Numbered from the stretch's first letter, positions 1 to 12,309 are shown. The stretch: 64,000 nt of DNA from Elmis aenea (GCA_947652605.1 OX393580.1:16512159-16576158), one strand, 5' to 3'. A program made the numbers and translations. The notes: generated by a model from the letters alone, not told the origin.

Positions 1-257
1 AATAAATGACAAGTTTTTGACATTAGCGAAGTGAACAGTCAGTTTTTTCAATTTCCACGGCACTCTATTGCTTCAATAACGATTTGAAGAAAAATGTCGA
101 ATATCTCGAAAAGTGTGTGTTTTGGGTACCTTTAGGACATATATGAAGCTCTTTTAAAGACGAATTCGATGACATAAAAAAATACAGGGGTTCGCATTTG
201 AAAAAATTGAGTTACGAGCTTTTGAAAATCATGGAAGTTGCCACCTATTTATAAACA
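1..257. mobile_element. Right part of a CAGGGTG-type fold-back element, cut by the window edge
   Basis: This AT-rich stretch ends near 257 with a decayed version (CACTCCTGTATG) of the CACCCTGTATA terminus seen on the complete fold-back elements of this window. The partner arm would lie outside the window, so the assignment rests on the end motif alone. Confidence 0.4.
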
Positions 258-670
258 CTCCTGTATGTGTGATTCAAAATTTTTCATATCGAGCGAACAG
301 AGAATTTTTTTCTGCATGTCCATACCAAATTAAAACTCTGTACTTCAAAATAACTTCAGGAAAGTTTTTTAAATAAAGACAAAACCTTGATTAATTCAGA
401 TTTTTTTTTTTTTACAACACCGTATAAAAACCTGTAGTATTTTATATTGATGCAAAGCTAAAATTAAGGCGGTCAAAAATATTAAATAAAAAATTGGGTG
501 TTGTATTTGAAATATAAAAGTTGCTATTAGTTCCAGAAAGGTGACTCACCCTGTATATTTGAAAATATTTTTATTGTGTTGTTTAGATAGCATTTGATTC
601 AACTTCATATCTCAAACCGTTTAGCCACAATCGACCGATCCCGCACTAATGACTCACCCTGTATATAATT
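258..670. mobile_element. Cluster of CACCCTG-ended fold-back fragments
   Basis: Two clear right ends occur: GACTCACCCTGTATA with CACCCTG at 547-553, and again at 655-661. Weaker versions sit near 414 (ACAACACCGTATA) and 500 (TTGGGTGTTGTAT). The GACTCACCCTGTAT end also closes the large fold-back at 18854-20950, so these look like decayed arms of that family. No complete inverted pair can be drawn here. Confidence 0.5.
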
Positions 671-839
671 AATTAAACATCACCATTTAGCACTTATTTT
701 TACAAAATTCTTAATCATTATATTTAATTTTTCATTTTGACAAAAATTCACCAATGAATTAAATATATTGGTTATTAAATATATTAGCACAAAACAGAAA
801 TAGCATTTGAATATGTCACTAAATTCGATAATATGGTAC
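671..839. other. Unassigned AT-rich spacer
   Basis: Short AT-rich stretch between fold-back debris and an hAT-type end. No ORF, repeat or motif was recognised. Confidence 0.4.
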
Positions 840-950
840 ATTTGATTTAAATTTTAAAAAATCTGATTTAAATCCAAAAAATCTGATTTAAATCAAATAA
901 ATCGACTTTTTTGATTTTTTTAAAAAAATCATGATTTTTATCCACCCTGG
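840..950 (-). mobile_element. hAT-type MITE terminal fragment (AATCTGATTTAAATC subterminal repeats)
   Basis: AATCTGATTTAAATC-type repeats, then an ATCGACTTTTTTGATT stretch, run up to a terminal CACCCTGG at 943-950. Read on the minus strand this starts CAGGGTGGATAAAAATCATG, a layout I associate with insect hAT termini carrying subterminal repeats. Only one end is visible. It abuts the truncated transposase that starts at 951, so the two may have been joined by insertion and deletion. Confidence 0.45.
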
Positions 951-1700
951 TTTAAACCGAGTCTTCTTACTTCAGGCCTGAGAAAGTTTTGCAGCATATT
1001 CACGTACCGATCAAAGGCAACCGTTACAGTCTGATTATCCAATTCAAAAAAATAAGGACCAATAATTCCTGATGTGGTGACTCCACACCAAACAGTAACT
1101 TTGGGACTGTGTAGAGGTTTTTCATGCAAACTCAAAGGATTTTTTGGAGCCCAGTATCTAAAGTTTTGCTTAGTTACGTATATCCATCTAAATGAAAATA
1201 GGCCTCATCGGTCATCATAAGATAATTCAGTAGATTTTCAGTGGCATTGAACATTTCTAGAAAATGTTCACAAAATTGTACACGTGCTCTCCTAGGCTTT
1301 TAGTTTCTGAACAATTTAAATCTAATAAGGGTGTAACTGAAGATCGTGTTTCGAGATGTTCAAAGCTTGAGAATGTGTTTTAGCTGAACGGGTCGGTCTC
1401 TGTTTGACAGCAGTTTTTGCACGTTCAATGTTCTCAGGAGAACGAATTGAACCAGTAGTATTCGAAAATTTTGAAAAAACACTTCCACGAGCACGACAGT
1501 CGCGTATCCATCCATCTTGAAAGAGTTTTGTCTGTGGGTATTCTTCCGTGTCTTGGAACTTCGAATTCACGCCGAAACAGTCTTTGCATTTCTACAATGC
1601 TACGAGTTTCGAAAAACATTTGTACTGCGAAAATTCGGTGTTTTAAAGGAAAATGCGCCAAAGCTTCATAAATTGCAAAGACTCTCAAAGACCTTTTGAC
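951..1700 (-). pseudogene. DUF4817-type Tc1/mariner-like transposase relic
   Basis: Minus-strand reading frames collinear with a DUF4817 transposase are broken by frameshifts and stops. From the N-terminus: a helix-turn-helix segment at about 1690-1560 (FFETRSIVEMQRLFRREFEV, then PRHGRIP); a linker at about 1480-1330 (RSPENIERAKTAVKQRPTRSA, then a LQLHPY tail); and the start of the DDE catalytic domain at about 1290-1200 (MMTDEAYFHLDGY, which keeps the first catalytic Asp near 1208). The domain continues to about 951 (HSPKVTVWCGVTTSGIIGPY, then FLRPEVRRLGLN). The gene stops before the second catalytic residue, where an hAT-type end begins. The order of blocks matches the family; at least three frame changes show it is dead. 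It may be the protein source for the CAGGGTG fold-back elements, since C-terminal pieces of a similar transposase lie inside two of them. Confidence 0.8.
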
Positions 1701-2385
1701 GTTTATGAGGTATCAGTGTTGCCTATGTTTTTTTCTATAGCCTACTTAAAATCCCGTCATACCTATTGGCTAACTCTGTACAAGTTGTGGTAATTTTTCG
1801 GCCTCTTTTAAAGGCTTTAGTGTCATTGAAACCCATTAGTTTTTAAATCGTGTCGTGCAGAAAATATATTGCAAATTCTTGTGGGTTAAAAAGTTCTAAG
1901 TGATCCTTGGAGCATGTCTTTTTTAATTTGTAATGAGTGCAAAAGTTTGCATGTAAGTGCTAGAGTTTACATACCCCGTTGAAAATTATCCACGTAGAAG
2001 TTTTATTACAACAATGTGGCCATTTATATGAAAAATAAACAAACATATCCCTCATGAAGCGTTTAGTTATTCTCAACATGTAATGTAATTTAAAACATAA
2101 CGTTTAGTTTTGTACCCTCTCGGGTTTTCCTCTGTTAGGGGATGTTTCATACCCTTTTGAATAGCGTCAATTTTGCTGAAACTATTCTTTTATTAAACTT
2201 TTTTAATTATAAAAGCTTCTTGTTTGCTAATATAACTTATCTTCGAAAAATTATATCGGTCGATATTCATCTATCCATTAATTTTTTTTAAGCATTTTTG
2301 CCATAATTCATCGCGTACAGTTGCTCAGAGAATTTATAACTAAATTCAGTCTATGATTTTGAGTTTTATATTTATTTATATTATA
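1701..2385. other. No recognisable feature
   Basis: AT-rich sequence with stops in all frames. I see no terminal motif, tandem repeat or protein-like frame here. Confidence 0.4.
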
Positions 2386-3060
2386 CAGTGATGCGCAAAA
2401 CTATGGAAACAGAAAATTATCTGAAACATCATTGAAATACTGCAATGAAATTTGGTATCTAGGCGTTATTGTATTTTTCGGATTCGATGAAAATATTAAG
2501 GTTGCAATACGGAATTTTAAATAGAACTGTATATTTTTACATTTTTGGATTCCTCTTCAAATTTCCTTTAAAAAATGTATGAGGTTATATGGGTCTGAAG
2601 TCAACCGTTTTCGTAAAATTTACATTTTTATGAAAATTTTGAGCGATACAGCACTTTCAATTTTTTTAATCATTTAAGTTCTTTAAAAAGGCAGTAGAAT
2701 TTCGTTGTAAATTATATTGACAATAGATTAATTAACACTTTGCGTTAGCTACATTTTTGAAATATTATACAGGGTGTTTTTTACGCTTGGTCAAACTTGT
2801 GAAACCTTAAACATCCATAACTCAATTACATTGTCTGTCAAAAACACTTACCATATTTTATACCTATAACTGATATTTTTCGAGATATCGCGATTTTATT
2901 GTAAATTATTAAGGCAACGTAATATTTTCGAGTAGGCTATGAAGGTAGACAGCGGTAATTTTGGAACGATTAAAGATAAAAACAAGACAGTTATAATTTT
3001 ATCTTTTTCTTACGAATTGTCGACATTTTTTATAATGAAGATGTAATTTTAAATCTACTT
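2386..3060. mobile_element. Single arm of a CAGGGTG fold-back (same family as 18976-20828)
   Basis: The stretch runs in register with the left arm of the fold-back at 18976-20828: a TTTTTACATTTTTGGATTCC block at 2537, a GTCAACCGTTTTCGT block at 2597, then the TATACAGGGTGTTTTTTACG / CTTGGTCAAACTTGT junction at about 2766 and the GAGATATCGCGATTTTATTG block at 2881. No matching inverted arm follows directly, so this is a half or rearranged copy. Confidence 0.7.
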
Positions 3061-3119
3061 ATGTAATTATTAAGAGAATACTTTGTTTATAATTTTCTAA
3101 GTTTATTACCTTTAAAAAT

Positions 3120-3810
3120 ACTTTAAAATTAAGTCATAAATAAATTAAATCATCCACCGAATCTTGTAAAGGGAAATGATGAAGGATTTTTGGGGTAGTT
3201 TATCGTCGTGTTTGGTTGCAAAGTTTCGTGAGAACACAAATATTTTGATATTTAGAAAGTTTTAAAACAACTGAACGGTATTTCGAGATGATGGAAGTAG
3301 CTATTTTTCAATAAAAATACGAAGACTCGCCAACTTTGTTTGGTTTAGATTGAAATCGTGTTGTTCTAACTGTGATTTTATTATTAGGATCAAAAATGTG
3401 AAGTCGATATATGCTTGCTTGTTTTTAGTTGGTTGAAATAAATTTGAAATTTATGTGTAACTGCACATTTTTAAAACTAATAATAACTGTTATTTAACAA
3501 TTATTGCTTGTTTAACAAAAAGCTTAATATGCCTTCGCACATCTCGTCATTAACTTGGAGTAAATTTGGTTTATTTTTGTCATGTAATGAAATCAAGCAA
3601 ACACCAAGCTCATTGTTTTGTTTTGTCACTACTTTTTGCTTATACAGACGATATAAAGGTATAGGTAAAAGTAAATTAATTTTGTCTGTGAAGGCTTAGG
3701 ACAGTTTGCGAGCAAACACGCCGATAAACTACTTCAAAAACCCTTCATCATTCCGCTTTGCAACATCGGTAACTGATTTAATTTATTTATCACTTAATTT
3801 TAAAATTTTT
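3120..3810. repeat. Imperfect inverted repeat (fold-back)
   Basis: The arm at about 3125-3205 (AATGATGAAGGATTTTTGGG, then TAGTTTATCG) is matched on the opposite strand by about 3715-3800 (CGATAAACTACTTC, then CCCTTCATCATT). The roughly 500-base middle is AT-rich with no protein-like frame. Both arms are diverged, and no CAGGGTG end is visible. Confidence 0.6.
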
Positions 3811-4896
3811 CGGAGATATCAACACTAGAAAAAATGAACAGCGATATATCTGAAGTTAATAAAACTAGCTAAGTAAATTTTTCAGGAATTTGTGCTCATA
3901 GTATGGTATATAACTTTTTAATATTTTAGCAACAAGAAAAATTGGCTTTCGCTGAAAAAAAACGACATACGATGCGTTGTTTCGTACGTTATACGATAGA
4001 ACTTTCTTTTTTATTGGAATGAAACAAGAATGGCATCTTGAACATATTTTTACCAACTTGTACTTGATTTGGTTGTCTAAAATTTTAATTACATGGAAAC
4101 TGTCGAGTTTTTTTTGCACTGTTATTTTAAATTATGTTCTATTAAGTATAAATTAGTTTTACAATTGAACGCAGTGTTTTTGTGCCCTTAGTCAATATAA
4201 ATTAAAATTAATTAAATTTTGTATATGCCAACGAAAGCTCCAGTTGTTATAGATTTCGGCATAAAAACCAATTCTGGTTTATTTTTGATCAAATATTTAC
4301 CCTCATCTATTGATAAATGAGAGTTTGTAATCATAAAAAGTTTGCAACGGAAGTATTTCCAGGTTTTCCAATGTTTTTAAACGCTGTTGCAGCTCCTTCG
4401 CAGCTTATAAGTTTAAATTATAGAACAAAGTGATCGCGGTAGGCGAGCAATTTAAAACGAAGCGGTCGACGGTAGACGAAAATCTACATAAAAACTACTC
4501 GAAAGAGATTTATAGTGTGACAAAGTATTACAGGAGGCGGCATTTGGCGGTGCGTCGCTTGTCGAGTTTTTAATTTAGAAGATTTTCTGTTTTAAATGCA
4601 AATAAATTTCTCATTTCTAATTACATTTCCAGATTCTTTTATTTCGCAAACTTTATTGAATTTGAATAAGATTATATCGTTGCGCAGAATTTGGAATTAA
4701 GAAATACAGTTTAAAGTATTGGGTTGTGCTGTTTTGAGTTACAATTTCTTAAAAATCATTGTAGTTGACGATTTTTTATAAAAACGGTTTTTTGACAGTT
4801 TTGCGTGAAATTCGGTCACTTAAAGTGCATAAAAAGCATAATATTTCTTATTTATTTTCGTCTGTTTTGCTGAACTATATTTTTGTTATTCCATAT
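3811..4896. other. No recognisable feature
   Basis: AT-rich, unique-looking sequence up to the solo LTR at 4897. Short ORFs here have no family resemblance. Confidence 0.4.
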
Positions 4897-5521
4897 TGTG
4901 ACACCCCGCCTGTGATCAATTATTTTATTTTATTTCAATGTTATTTCATTTACTTTTAAATGAATAACATTGCAACAAATGCTGATGCATCAGTTACTAA
5001 AACACGTAACGCTTCAAAAGGGCCAAGTTATGAGGATTTCAACTTTAGTAAAAACACATTAACGTTAAAATATTACGGTCATAACTTGGGCCCTACAACG
5101 CCAGCATTTGGGTTTCGTCAATCAACAAATGATTTGTTGATAAAGTTGTACATCATAAGTAGAACAAACTACTCGCACAAATATGTGTTATAGGAAAGAA
5201 TGACAAAGATGCAACTACAATAAAAAAGGGACAGCAACAGGGAACCTAAAATCTTGAGACGGTCGCACCGATAGTTAAGATCCAACTCCCGAGAAATGTA
5301 CAGCTATTCGAAAAATAAAGGAGTTTGTTGTTAAAATTGTTGTGTTTTATTTGTTCTTACTGTGTACTAATTGCTCTAGACCTGTGTACTACGTAAAACA
5401 ACGTTTGAGGGTCCAACCACGTTACAAAGTCGATCACGAGCCATAATTAACAACAATAAATATAAGAGTAATCACTACTCTTCCACAAAAGTGCGGCCTA
5501 TGTACAGTACGGACCGTCACA
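4897..5521 (+). mobile_element. Solo LTR (copy 1), Ty3/gypsy-like by its 4-bp duplication
   Basis: The 625-base unit starts TGTGACACCCCGCC and ends GGACCGTCACA, i.e. TG...CA with a short GTGAC/GTCAC inverted end. ATAT flanks both sides (4893-4896 and 5522-5525), a 4-bp target duplication. AATAAA at 5314-5319 could be the poly(A) signal. No gag-pol is attached, so it is a solo LTR left by recombination. A second copy is at 28625-29582. Inside, a 77-codon frame (4960-5193) begins MNNIATNADASVTKTRN and is shared with copy 2. Here a one-base loss in the TGTGTTATAGG region makes it stop early. The assignment to Ty3/gypsy is inference from duplication length. Confidence 0.75.
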
Positions 5522-5525
5522 ATAT

Positions 5526-6751
5526 ATATTTCTTGCTTCATATAATGAATGTCTGTGATTAATCTTTGGGCTATCACAGGACAGATGCATTTCTGTGGAG
5601 TTTCTCGTACCACCCTGTGCAGATTTTGCTTGTTAACATGCGATGTTGCAGCTAATGTTATGATAATGCGTTTTCACTTACAATGATTCCTCATTCAGTC
5701 GTGCATAAAGTATTATACAATAGAGTTGAGATTGTGGGTATGTATAGCTTTACAAAGTTTATACAAAATGTGTGTATGAAAATTTAGTTCAGTCAATTGC
5801 GAAACTTTAAATCGAAAGATTGCAAGATTTTATGGGGTATCTCGGTTACCGTAATCTGATATCGGTCTCCTTGGGCTATGTTTTTGAGAAAAGAACGTCT
5901 ATGTAATCAGACTTTTTATATCGAAAAATGAAATTTCATCATTTTTGAAAAAGTACTATAATTTCTTTGTTTATTAAAATAAAACAAAATGTTATGAAGG
6001 TTTTTTGTACATATTTTTTTATGCTTAATATGAAAACAAATTTTTTTTTTTTTGGCGATCTAGACTTTTGAGATATGAAGGGAACTTCTTTTTAAATAGA
6101 AACTCTAGTAGACCATGACCTTATATGAAAGAGAATTCTTTTAGCTTTTCAAAAATATATAGTTTTATATTTTATATAGTTGTTGCAAAATATTACCGAA
6201 ATATGCCTAATTTTGTAAAAAAATTCACCACTAGAGACGAAAGTAAAACTTTCATGTAGAGTAGGCAGTGAGGAAATGACAACTTTCATGTACATAAGTA
6301 GAAAAAAATATTGAAATTTTTGTACCAACTGAAGGTTGATAATGATCCGTTAGATTATGCTCTGACATTAGAAATATCAATTTTATACAAATTATTCCGC
6401 GCACCCGCAGAGGTGCGCGCACCTACGTATTTAGAAAATTTTGAGCCAATTGCCTAATTCGCAAATTATTAAGAAACAAAACTGCATAAGTAAACTCTTG
6501 TAAATATCCCAAAACTTTTGAACTACAGTAAAAAAATTCATGTGAGGTTTTCTAATAAATTAAACATATTTAGGTATTATTCAGTGTTGTGTAACACCTT
6601 CAGAAACAATTAGAAATATTTTGAAATTTTGTTTGCTTAAACTTTTTCCTCTGCACTTAAATAAAATAATTTTGAACTATATTAAGAAAATTCTAAAGTT
6701 TTTGAATGAGCGGAGGGTAAACATGTGTTCTTTTAATGAAGTATAGCCATT
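5526..6751. other. No recognisable feature
   Basis: AT-rich sequence with no long frame. A small GC-rich palindrome-like spot (GCGCACC...GGTGCGC) sits at about 6398-6424; otherwise nothing is supported. Confidence 0.4.
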
Positions 6752-7043
6752 CAGTGGCGTACGGAAGGGGAGAGATTAGGGAGACAGACCACTTTTCCAC
6801 ATATATAAAATGTATTGTTTGTATATTTTACTCATAAATGCTGTTTTTGGGTACCTACGTTTAACCTTGAAAATTTAAAATTATATTACCCGAGCTCTTT
6901 CTTACGACTCACTATTTGTGTCTAGTCCCCATAGATCATCTTTTAATTGCACCAATACCATGCACCGTTTGAAATTAGTCAGTATTATTTTTTCAAACTA
7001 AAACAATATCCCCCCCTGAAATATTTTTCTGTGTACGCCACTG
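6752..7043. mobile_element. hAT-type MITE with CAGTGGCGTAC ends
   Basis: The left end CAGTGGCGTACGG at 6752 and right end GTACGCCACTG finishing at 7043 form an inverted pair around a 292-base AT-rich core with no ORF. CAGTGGCGTA-type ends are typical of hAT MITEs. The flanks TAGCCATT and TAACTATC could be a decayed 8-bp duplication, but they agree only in part. Confidence 0.65.
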
Positions 7044-7170
7044 TAACTATCCCAAAAATAATTGCTAGGACATAAACTTTCATATAATTAAAAAATTGTG
7101 CACTGCTGTAAAAAAGTTTTTATAAGGATAGGTACATTTTGAATAAAGCATAGATTTGCATTCTTTAGAG

Positions 7171-7846
7171 TATACAGGGTGTAGACTCGGATCACGCAAC
7201 ATAGCAATTTCAGTGGTAAAATTTTAAAAGTCGAATTCTTGCTCCGCTAATTATTTTAGAAAAAAAGTGCAAAGACGTTTTTTGTAGAGAAAAAAATTCT
7301 GTATCCATAAATGTAATCAATATTACTTTTTCGTTTTCCAAAAACAGAAAAATAAGCAAATTAAAAAACGCGTTTTCGCGAAAATCTGTAGTGCCTTGGA
7401 ATTATGCTACGACAACTGCCCATCTTACTAACACTTACTGTCACTTTGACGTTTGAAGTTTATTCTTAATTATCATTTTTATTATATCTTGCAATGAAAA
7501 CATAACTAATTGTGTAAAATAAATGTTTGATAAAATATAAAGTATAATTAAGAATGAATTTCGCGTCAAAGTGACAGTATAAGTGACATTAGGCTGGGCA
7601 GTTGTCATACCATAATTCCAAGGCACTACAGATTTCTGTCCAAACGCGTTTTTTAATTTGAATAATTTTCAGTTATTGGAAAATGAAAAAGTAATATTGA
7701 TTACATTTATGGATACAGAATTTTTTTCTCTACAAAAAACGTATTTGCACTTTTTTTCTAAAATAATTAGGGGAGATAATATACGACTTTTAAAATTTTA
7801 CCATTGAAATCGCTATGTTGCGTGATCCGAGTCTACACCCTGTATA
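7171..7846. mobile_element. Complete CAGGGTG fold-back element, near full-length palindrome
   Basis: It begins TATACAGGGTGTAGACTCGG and ends with the exact complement. The arms run to the centre: the GATCACGCAACATAGC block at 7191 is mirrored at 7811-7828, the TTGTAGAGAAAAAAATTCTG block at 7281 at about 7720, and the TAGTGCCTTGGAATTATG block at 7389 at 7628. About 275 bases per side pair with few mismatches, leaving a 120-base spacer that is itself partly symmetric. No transposase frame; non-autonomous. Confidence 0.85.
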
Positions 7847-8768
7847 ATAACAATTGGTACCATTGAAAAACTGAAAATTCACCATAAAAGAAATTGCTAG
7901 AGTAATATTTTTTAAATTTAGAACATCTAGAAAACAAACAAATTTCATTCTATTTTTAGCATGTAATCTGTTGTCAGAGACCCGAAAATAATTCAGGCCA
8001 GAAGCTTCCAACTAATTTACATAAGTTAGATAAAATTATCTAGCACTGGTAAACTTTATGAAAATAAATTTAGTATAAATAATACACGAATTTCGTTTAA
8101 CATGAACGTAATGCCCTCATTTAGCTGCATATGTATGAATCAGGGCAATTTAAATTCATAATGCGAACAGACTAAATTACAAAAATAGGTTTTATTTTAG
8201 GGCTCTTAAAATTTAACATCATCCTATCTCTCCCAGAACCAAAATGTCCTAATTAAACATTATTTCATTGTAGCTTGTTTATAGAGTTACAGTTAATGAA
8301 TATTTTAATTACGCTTTCGTTTTGAACGAAAAACAATTAATAATATGTTGTTGTTTACATTTTGTTTGCCTTGTACTGTTGAGAAATTACGTAACTTTAA
8401 TAAACGCGTTGCTTCTGTTGTTTTTAAATCGCAAACAATTGAAGGAGCAACAACATTTTTTGCTACAGTTCACGTGGAAGAGCCTAAATTTTATCCTAAC
8501 TTCGTTAAAGGCACGTAGGGTAGGTAGCGTCCTGGAAGAGGTTTACGTGCTTGGAAAGTTTCTTCAGAGGGCAAGGACCTTAAATTAATATCGCATGCAA
8601 AGGAGATGGATGATACGATGTTACATTAATAGAGTAAATTTATACATAATAAATATGTCATCAATATCGTTAACGTTATCGATCAAACTCTATTACAGTC
8701 TTGTATTATTATTTAATGTCCTTTCAGGACATGGTAGCATTCAATTTAGTTAGAAAATATTAACTCAG
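7847..8768. other. No recognisable feature
   Basis: AT-rich sequence. The 88-codon frame at 8322-8588 has no family resemblance and an ordinary intergenic base composition, so I do not call it a gene. Confidence 0.4.
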
Positions 8769-9084
8769 TACAGGGTGGGCAAATTTCGATGTTTTTATAG
8801 GGAATCTCGGTAACTATAAAAGTTATGGAAGAACGGACCCCCCATCCTCGATCTCTTTTATCGAGAAAAGTTAATGGTGAAAAGAAAAATTGTTTATCGT
8901 CTTTTATTTTCGAGTTATCACCGATAACTCGATATTTCGATTTTTTTTTATGACTATATCTCGCTGGTTAATGAAAATAAAGAAAAATAAATTTGACGTT
9001 CTACAGGCCCTTTTTTGATAAGAATGCAGTGGCGTTGAGCGTAGACTATTTTTAAAAAAATATTTGATATCCGAGTTGTGACAT

Positions 9085-10602
9085 ACAGGGTGGTGCTTTT
9101 TTCGATGCTCACCATTGCTATCTTGGAAACGGTAAGAGATGCAAGGTCGGTTAAATTAGAGAAAAGTTGGACATTTTTATGGCGATTAAGAATCTGAAAA
9201 GAAATCCTGGTTATTTTGATTCGTTTTTGATTTATTACAAAAAAACTGAAAAATGTGATTTTAGAAAAATATTATTATCTTCCCAACCATTGACGCTATT
9301 TCATTTAAACTTGGTAACTCTATGTTTTTGACCGTCCTGGGTTTGATGACGTCAACAGAAATTTTCTAAGCCTTCTAGATTTCAAGTTGCAATAGTCAAC
9401 TTTTTTATTTCTTATGGCCGCCATATTGGATTTTTACACCATCAGACAGACAAAAAAATTAGCTTTTCAGATTGGTAACCAACATACCTTTTTTTTTCAA
9501 AAAACTTGTTAAAATTTTAAATTTGTGTAAATAATTCATAAAATCGAGAATGCTCTGAAAAACAATTGAAACTATGATATAAATAAAAGCTACAGAACAT
9601 TTTATTGGTCTAATGATAACGAAATTAAGATTGTTGGAAACATATTTAGAAGATATGTTAGGCGAATTGCCATTATTAACAATTCAAAATCATCAGTAGT
9701 TTCAGCAAGAAGGAGCTGGTCCTCACAACGCCCGCATTGTAAAATGATATTAATTTAGATGTACGCTTTCAAAATTCATGACTTGGTACGTTTGGTCCTA
9801 TTCATTGGCCTCCGCGATCGCCATGTTTAACGACTATAGATTACTTTTACATTGATGTTGTTTATGCAACCCTAACGGAAAATATTGAACTTCTTCGCCG
9901 TAAAATAAAAAATGCTTTCGACTCTATTTCGAGACAAACTATCCTAAAGGCAGTGGACGAAATGAATTTGAGGACTAACCACTAAGTACATCATACATAA
10001 CGGCGCGCACTTTAAACAATTTAAATAATTATTTATCTGGTGTTTTAAATTTATTGTCATTTCGTTATTTTATTAGACCTATAAAATGTTGTGTCACTTT
10101 TATTTATATTATATTTCAATTGTTTTTCAGAACATTCGCGATTTTATAGATTATTTATACAAATTTTCAAATTTCAACAATTTTTTTGAAAGAAAAAAGG
10201 TTTGTTGGTTACCAATCTGAAAAGCTAATTTTTTTGTCTGTCTGATGGTGTAAAAATCCAATATGGCGGCCATAAGAAATAAAAAAGTTGACTATCGCAA
10301 CTTGAAATCTAGAAGGCTTAGAAAATTTCTGTTGACGTCATAAACCCAGGACGGTCAAAAACATAAAGTTACCAAGTTTAAATGAAATAGCGTCAATGGT
10401 AGGGAAGATAATAATATTTTTCTAAAATCACATTTTTCAGTTTTTTTGTAATAAATCAAAAACAAATCAAAATATCCAGGATTTCTTTTCAGATTCTCAA
10501 TGGCCATAAAAATGTGCAACTTTTCTCAAATTTAACCGACCTTGTATCTCTTACCGTGTCCAAGATAGCAATGGTGAGCATCGAAAAAAGCACCACCCTG
10601 TA
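9085..10602. mobile_element. Nested CAGGGTG fold-back carrying a transposase relic
   Basis: The ends CAGGGTGGTGCTTTTTTCGA (from 9087) and TCGAAAAAAGCACCACCCTG (to 10600) are complementary. The arms extend at least 450 bases: the ATTGCTATCTTGGAAACGGT, GGCCGCCATATTGGATTTTT and AAAAATTAGCTTTTCAGATT blocks are mirrored between about 9115-9480 and 10210-10580. The element sits at a TA in the outer fold-back, and TA is present at both junctions. The middle (about 9540-10140) holds the C-terminal part of a Tc1/mariner-like transposase. Confidence 0.88.
9646..9984 (+). pseudogene. C-terminal Tc1/mariner-like transposase relic inside a fold-back
   Basis: Plus-strand frames read as the second half of a DDE transposase of the DUF4817/Tc1-mariner type. 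A FQQEGAGPHNARIV block (about 9700-9740) corresponds to the family's W-F-Q-x-D-G-A-P-x-H motif, with the catalytic Asp replaced by Glu. After a frameshift come a GPIHWPPRSPCLTTIDYFY block (about 9797-9853), which keeps the last catalytic Asp, and an ENIELLRRKIKNAFDSISRQ tail ending at a TAA at about 9982. A stop just before the first block and the frameshift show that it is dead. Its position between the two arms suggests the fold-back arose from, or captured, an autonomous relative. The N-terminal half is absent. Confidence 0.82.
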
Positions 10603-11333
10603 TAGTTGTATTTTTTTAAACGGAAAATTTTGTGAAACGTACCCTATTTTAGTTAAACTTTTATTTTTTATTTCTTATTAGTTTAGCACTAAAATTAACT
10701 TATGATTATATCATTGAATTCAGAAAAATAATGTCTACCAGATTTAGTAAAAAAAAACATATGATGCCATTTGGAAAAAAAATTGACTATCGTTTGACAT
10801 TTAAGTTGACCTTGAAAAAAATTGAAATCCAATTCAGTTTATAGTATTTGAGGAGACATTTCATTTAGTTTTTGTTCACCAAAATCGTACCACAAATAAC
10901 GGAGTTACAGCTTGCGGCGTTTTTTGTGTGACAGCCTGTATATTATTGGAGTGGGGAAAAAATCCTCTTTCTCGTGATGCCACAGTCAACTATGGGTTCC
11001 GTTTAAAAAAATACAACTTTATGTCACAACTCGAATTTCGAAACTCGTTTTGAAAAATTATCTTCGCCACTGCATTCTTATCAAAAAAGTGCCTGTAGAA
11101 CGTCAAAATTATTTTTCTTTATTTTTATAAACAAGTGAGATATAGTGATAAAACGAAAAGTCGAAAAATCGAGTTATCGACGATAACTCGAAAACAAAAT
11201 ACGAAAACCAATTTTAGTTTTAACCGTTAACTTTTTCTCGAAAAAAGAGATCGAGGATGGGAGGTCCGTTTTTCCATAACTCTCATAGTTACCGCGATTC
11301 CCTATGAAAACATCGAAATTTGCCCACCCTGTG

Positions 11334-12309
11334 CAACGCAAAGACTTTGATGTAGTTTTATTCATGTTGTACTTGAATTGGTGGGCAATTTTAAGCTGCA
11401 AAATTGTGCGTTAAAAATTTTGTTGCAAAAATATTGATCAAGGCTTAGTTGCCCCTCGGAAGTTGTTTTTAAGAAGTGCAAAATTAGCAGCGCCATTATC
11501 TTATTTCAATAATGGTGATAGCAAGTGTCGTTCTATATTTAATTTTAACAATGAAACTTTTAGGAAATCTGTCATATATTTAATCCGATGTAAATAGTCT
11601 TCAAGTTTGATCTTCATTACCGTCTGTCAACTCCACCTGTGTAAATAATTCTCGCTGGTGAAAGAAAATTTGTTTTGAAAGAAGTTGAACGACGCTCGTA
11701 AAAGCTCGATGGATGTTAGCCTAAATTACTCTCCAAGCTTTCGTCTCTTAGGAAACAATATAATACATTTTTAATAACTAACACTTAACTCTTTGGGTAT
11801 CGACCGGACTTTTATGAGTTTCATATTCCACGGGGACTAATTTCGTGTCAGTTCAACGTTATATATGCGCGTGAACTTGCAAGGTAATTTTTATTATTAA
11901 CCAGAAACTTTGACGAAAAATGTACGATGATTTTGAATTATGAATTATGTCGAGGGACAATCGAAAATTTACAGATTATGTCCTTTGATTAGTAAATGTG
12001 ATAGTGTGCATATTTTCAGTGCGGCATTTATTAGAGTTTAAAAATATGGTGTTTTGAACTTGCTTGAGTGTGCTTCCTTTGTGCCAGGGAAAATATTTCA
12101 CAAAGGGATTCCTTAAGCGCTAGCCCCAGGATTTCTGTAGTTCCTTAGGTACCTACTTCACCGACTTGGAAGTTTGTTCTTCGAATACTGTAAGGTTAAA
12201 AGTTATATTTGGGAATGAAGTTTGTGTTCTTCTTAATATTGATGAACTAGCTTGTGTATTTTTTTACAGAGCTTGGCTAATGCAACAAGACTTATTGGTT
12301 TTGTGCTTT
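11334..12309. other. No recognisable feature
   Basis: AT-rich, unique-looking sequence between two fold-back elements; no protein-like frame or repeat seen. Confidence 0.4.

Larger units (their letters stand above)
8769..11333. mobile_element. Large CAGGGTG fold-back element, interrupted by a second one
   Basis: The left end TACAGGGTGGGCAAATTTCG (8769) and right end CGAAATTTGCCCACCCTGTG (about 11333) start long arms. The CTCGGTAACTATAAAAGTTA block, the GATCGAGGATGG block and the paired CGATAACTCGA blocks near 8920 and 11180 occur in inverted order on both sides. Another fold-back (9085-10602) is inserted in the left arm; the intact right arm near 11000-11040 shows what the site looked like before. 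Confidence 0.85.

Noticed and set aside
8322..8588. 88-codon plus-strand frame
   Set aside because: Leucine-rich start but no signal or family evidence; AT-rich background gives such frames by chance.
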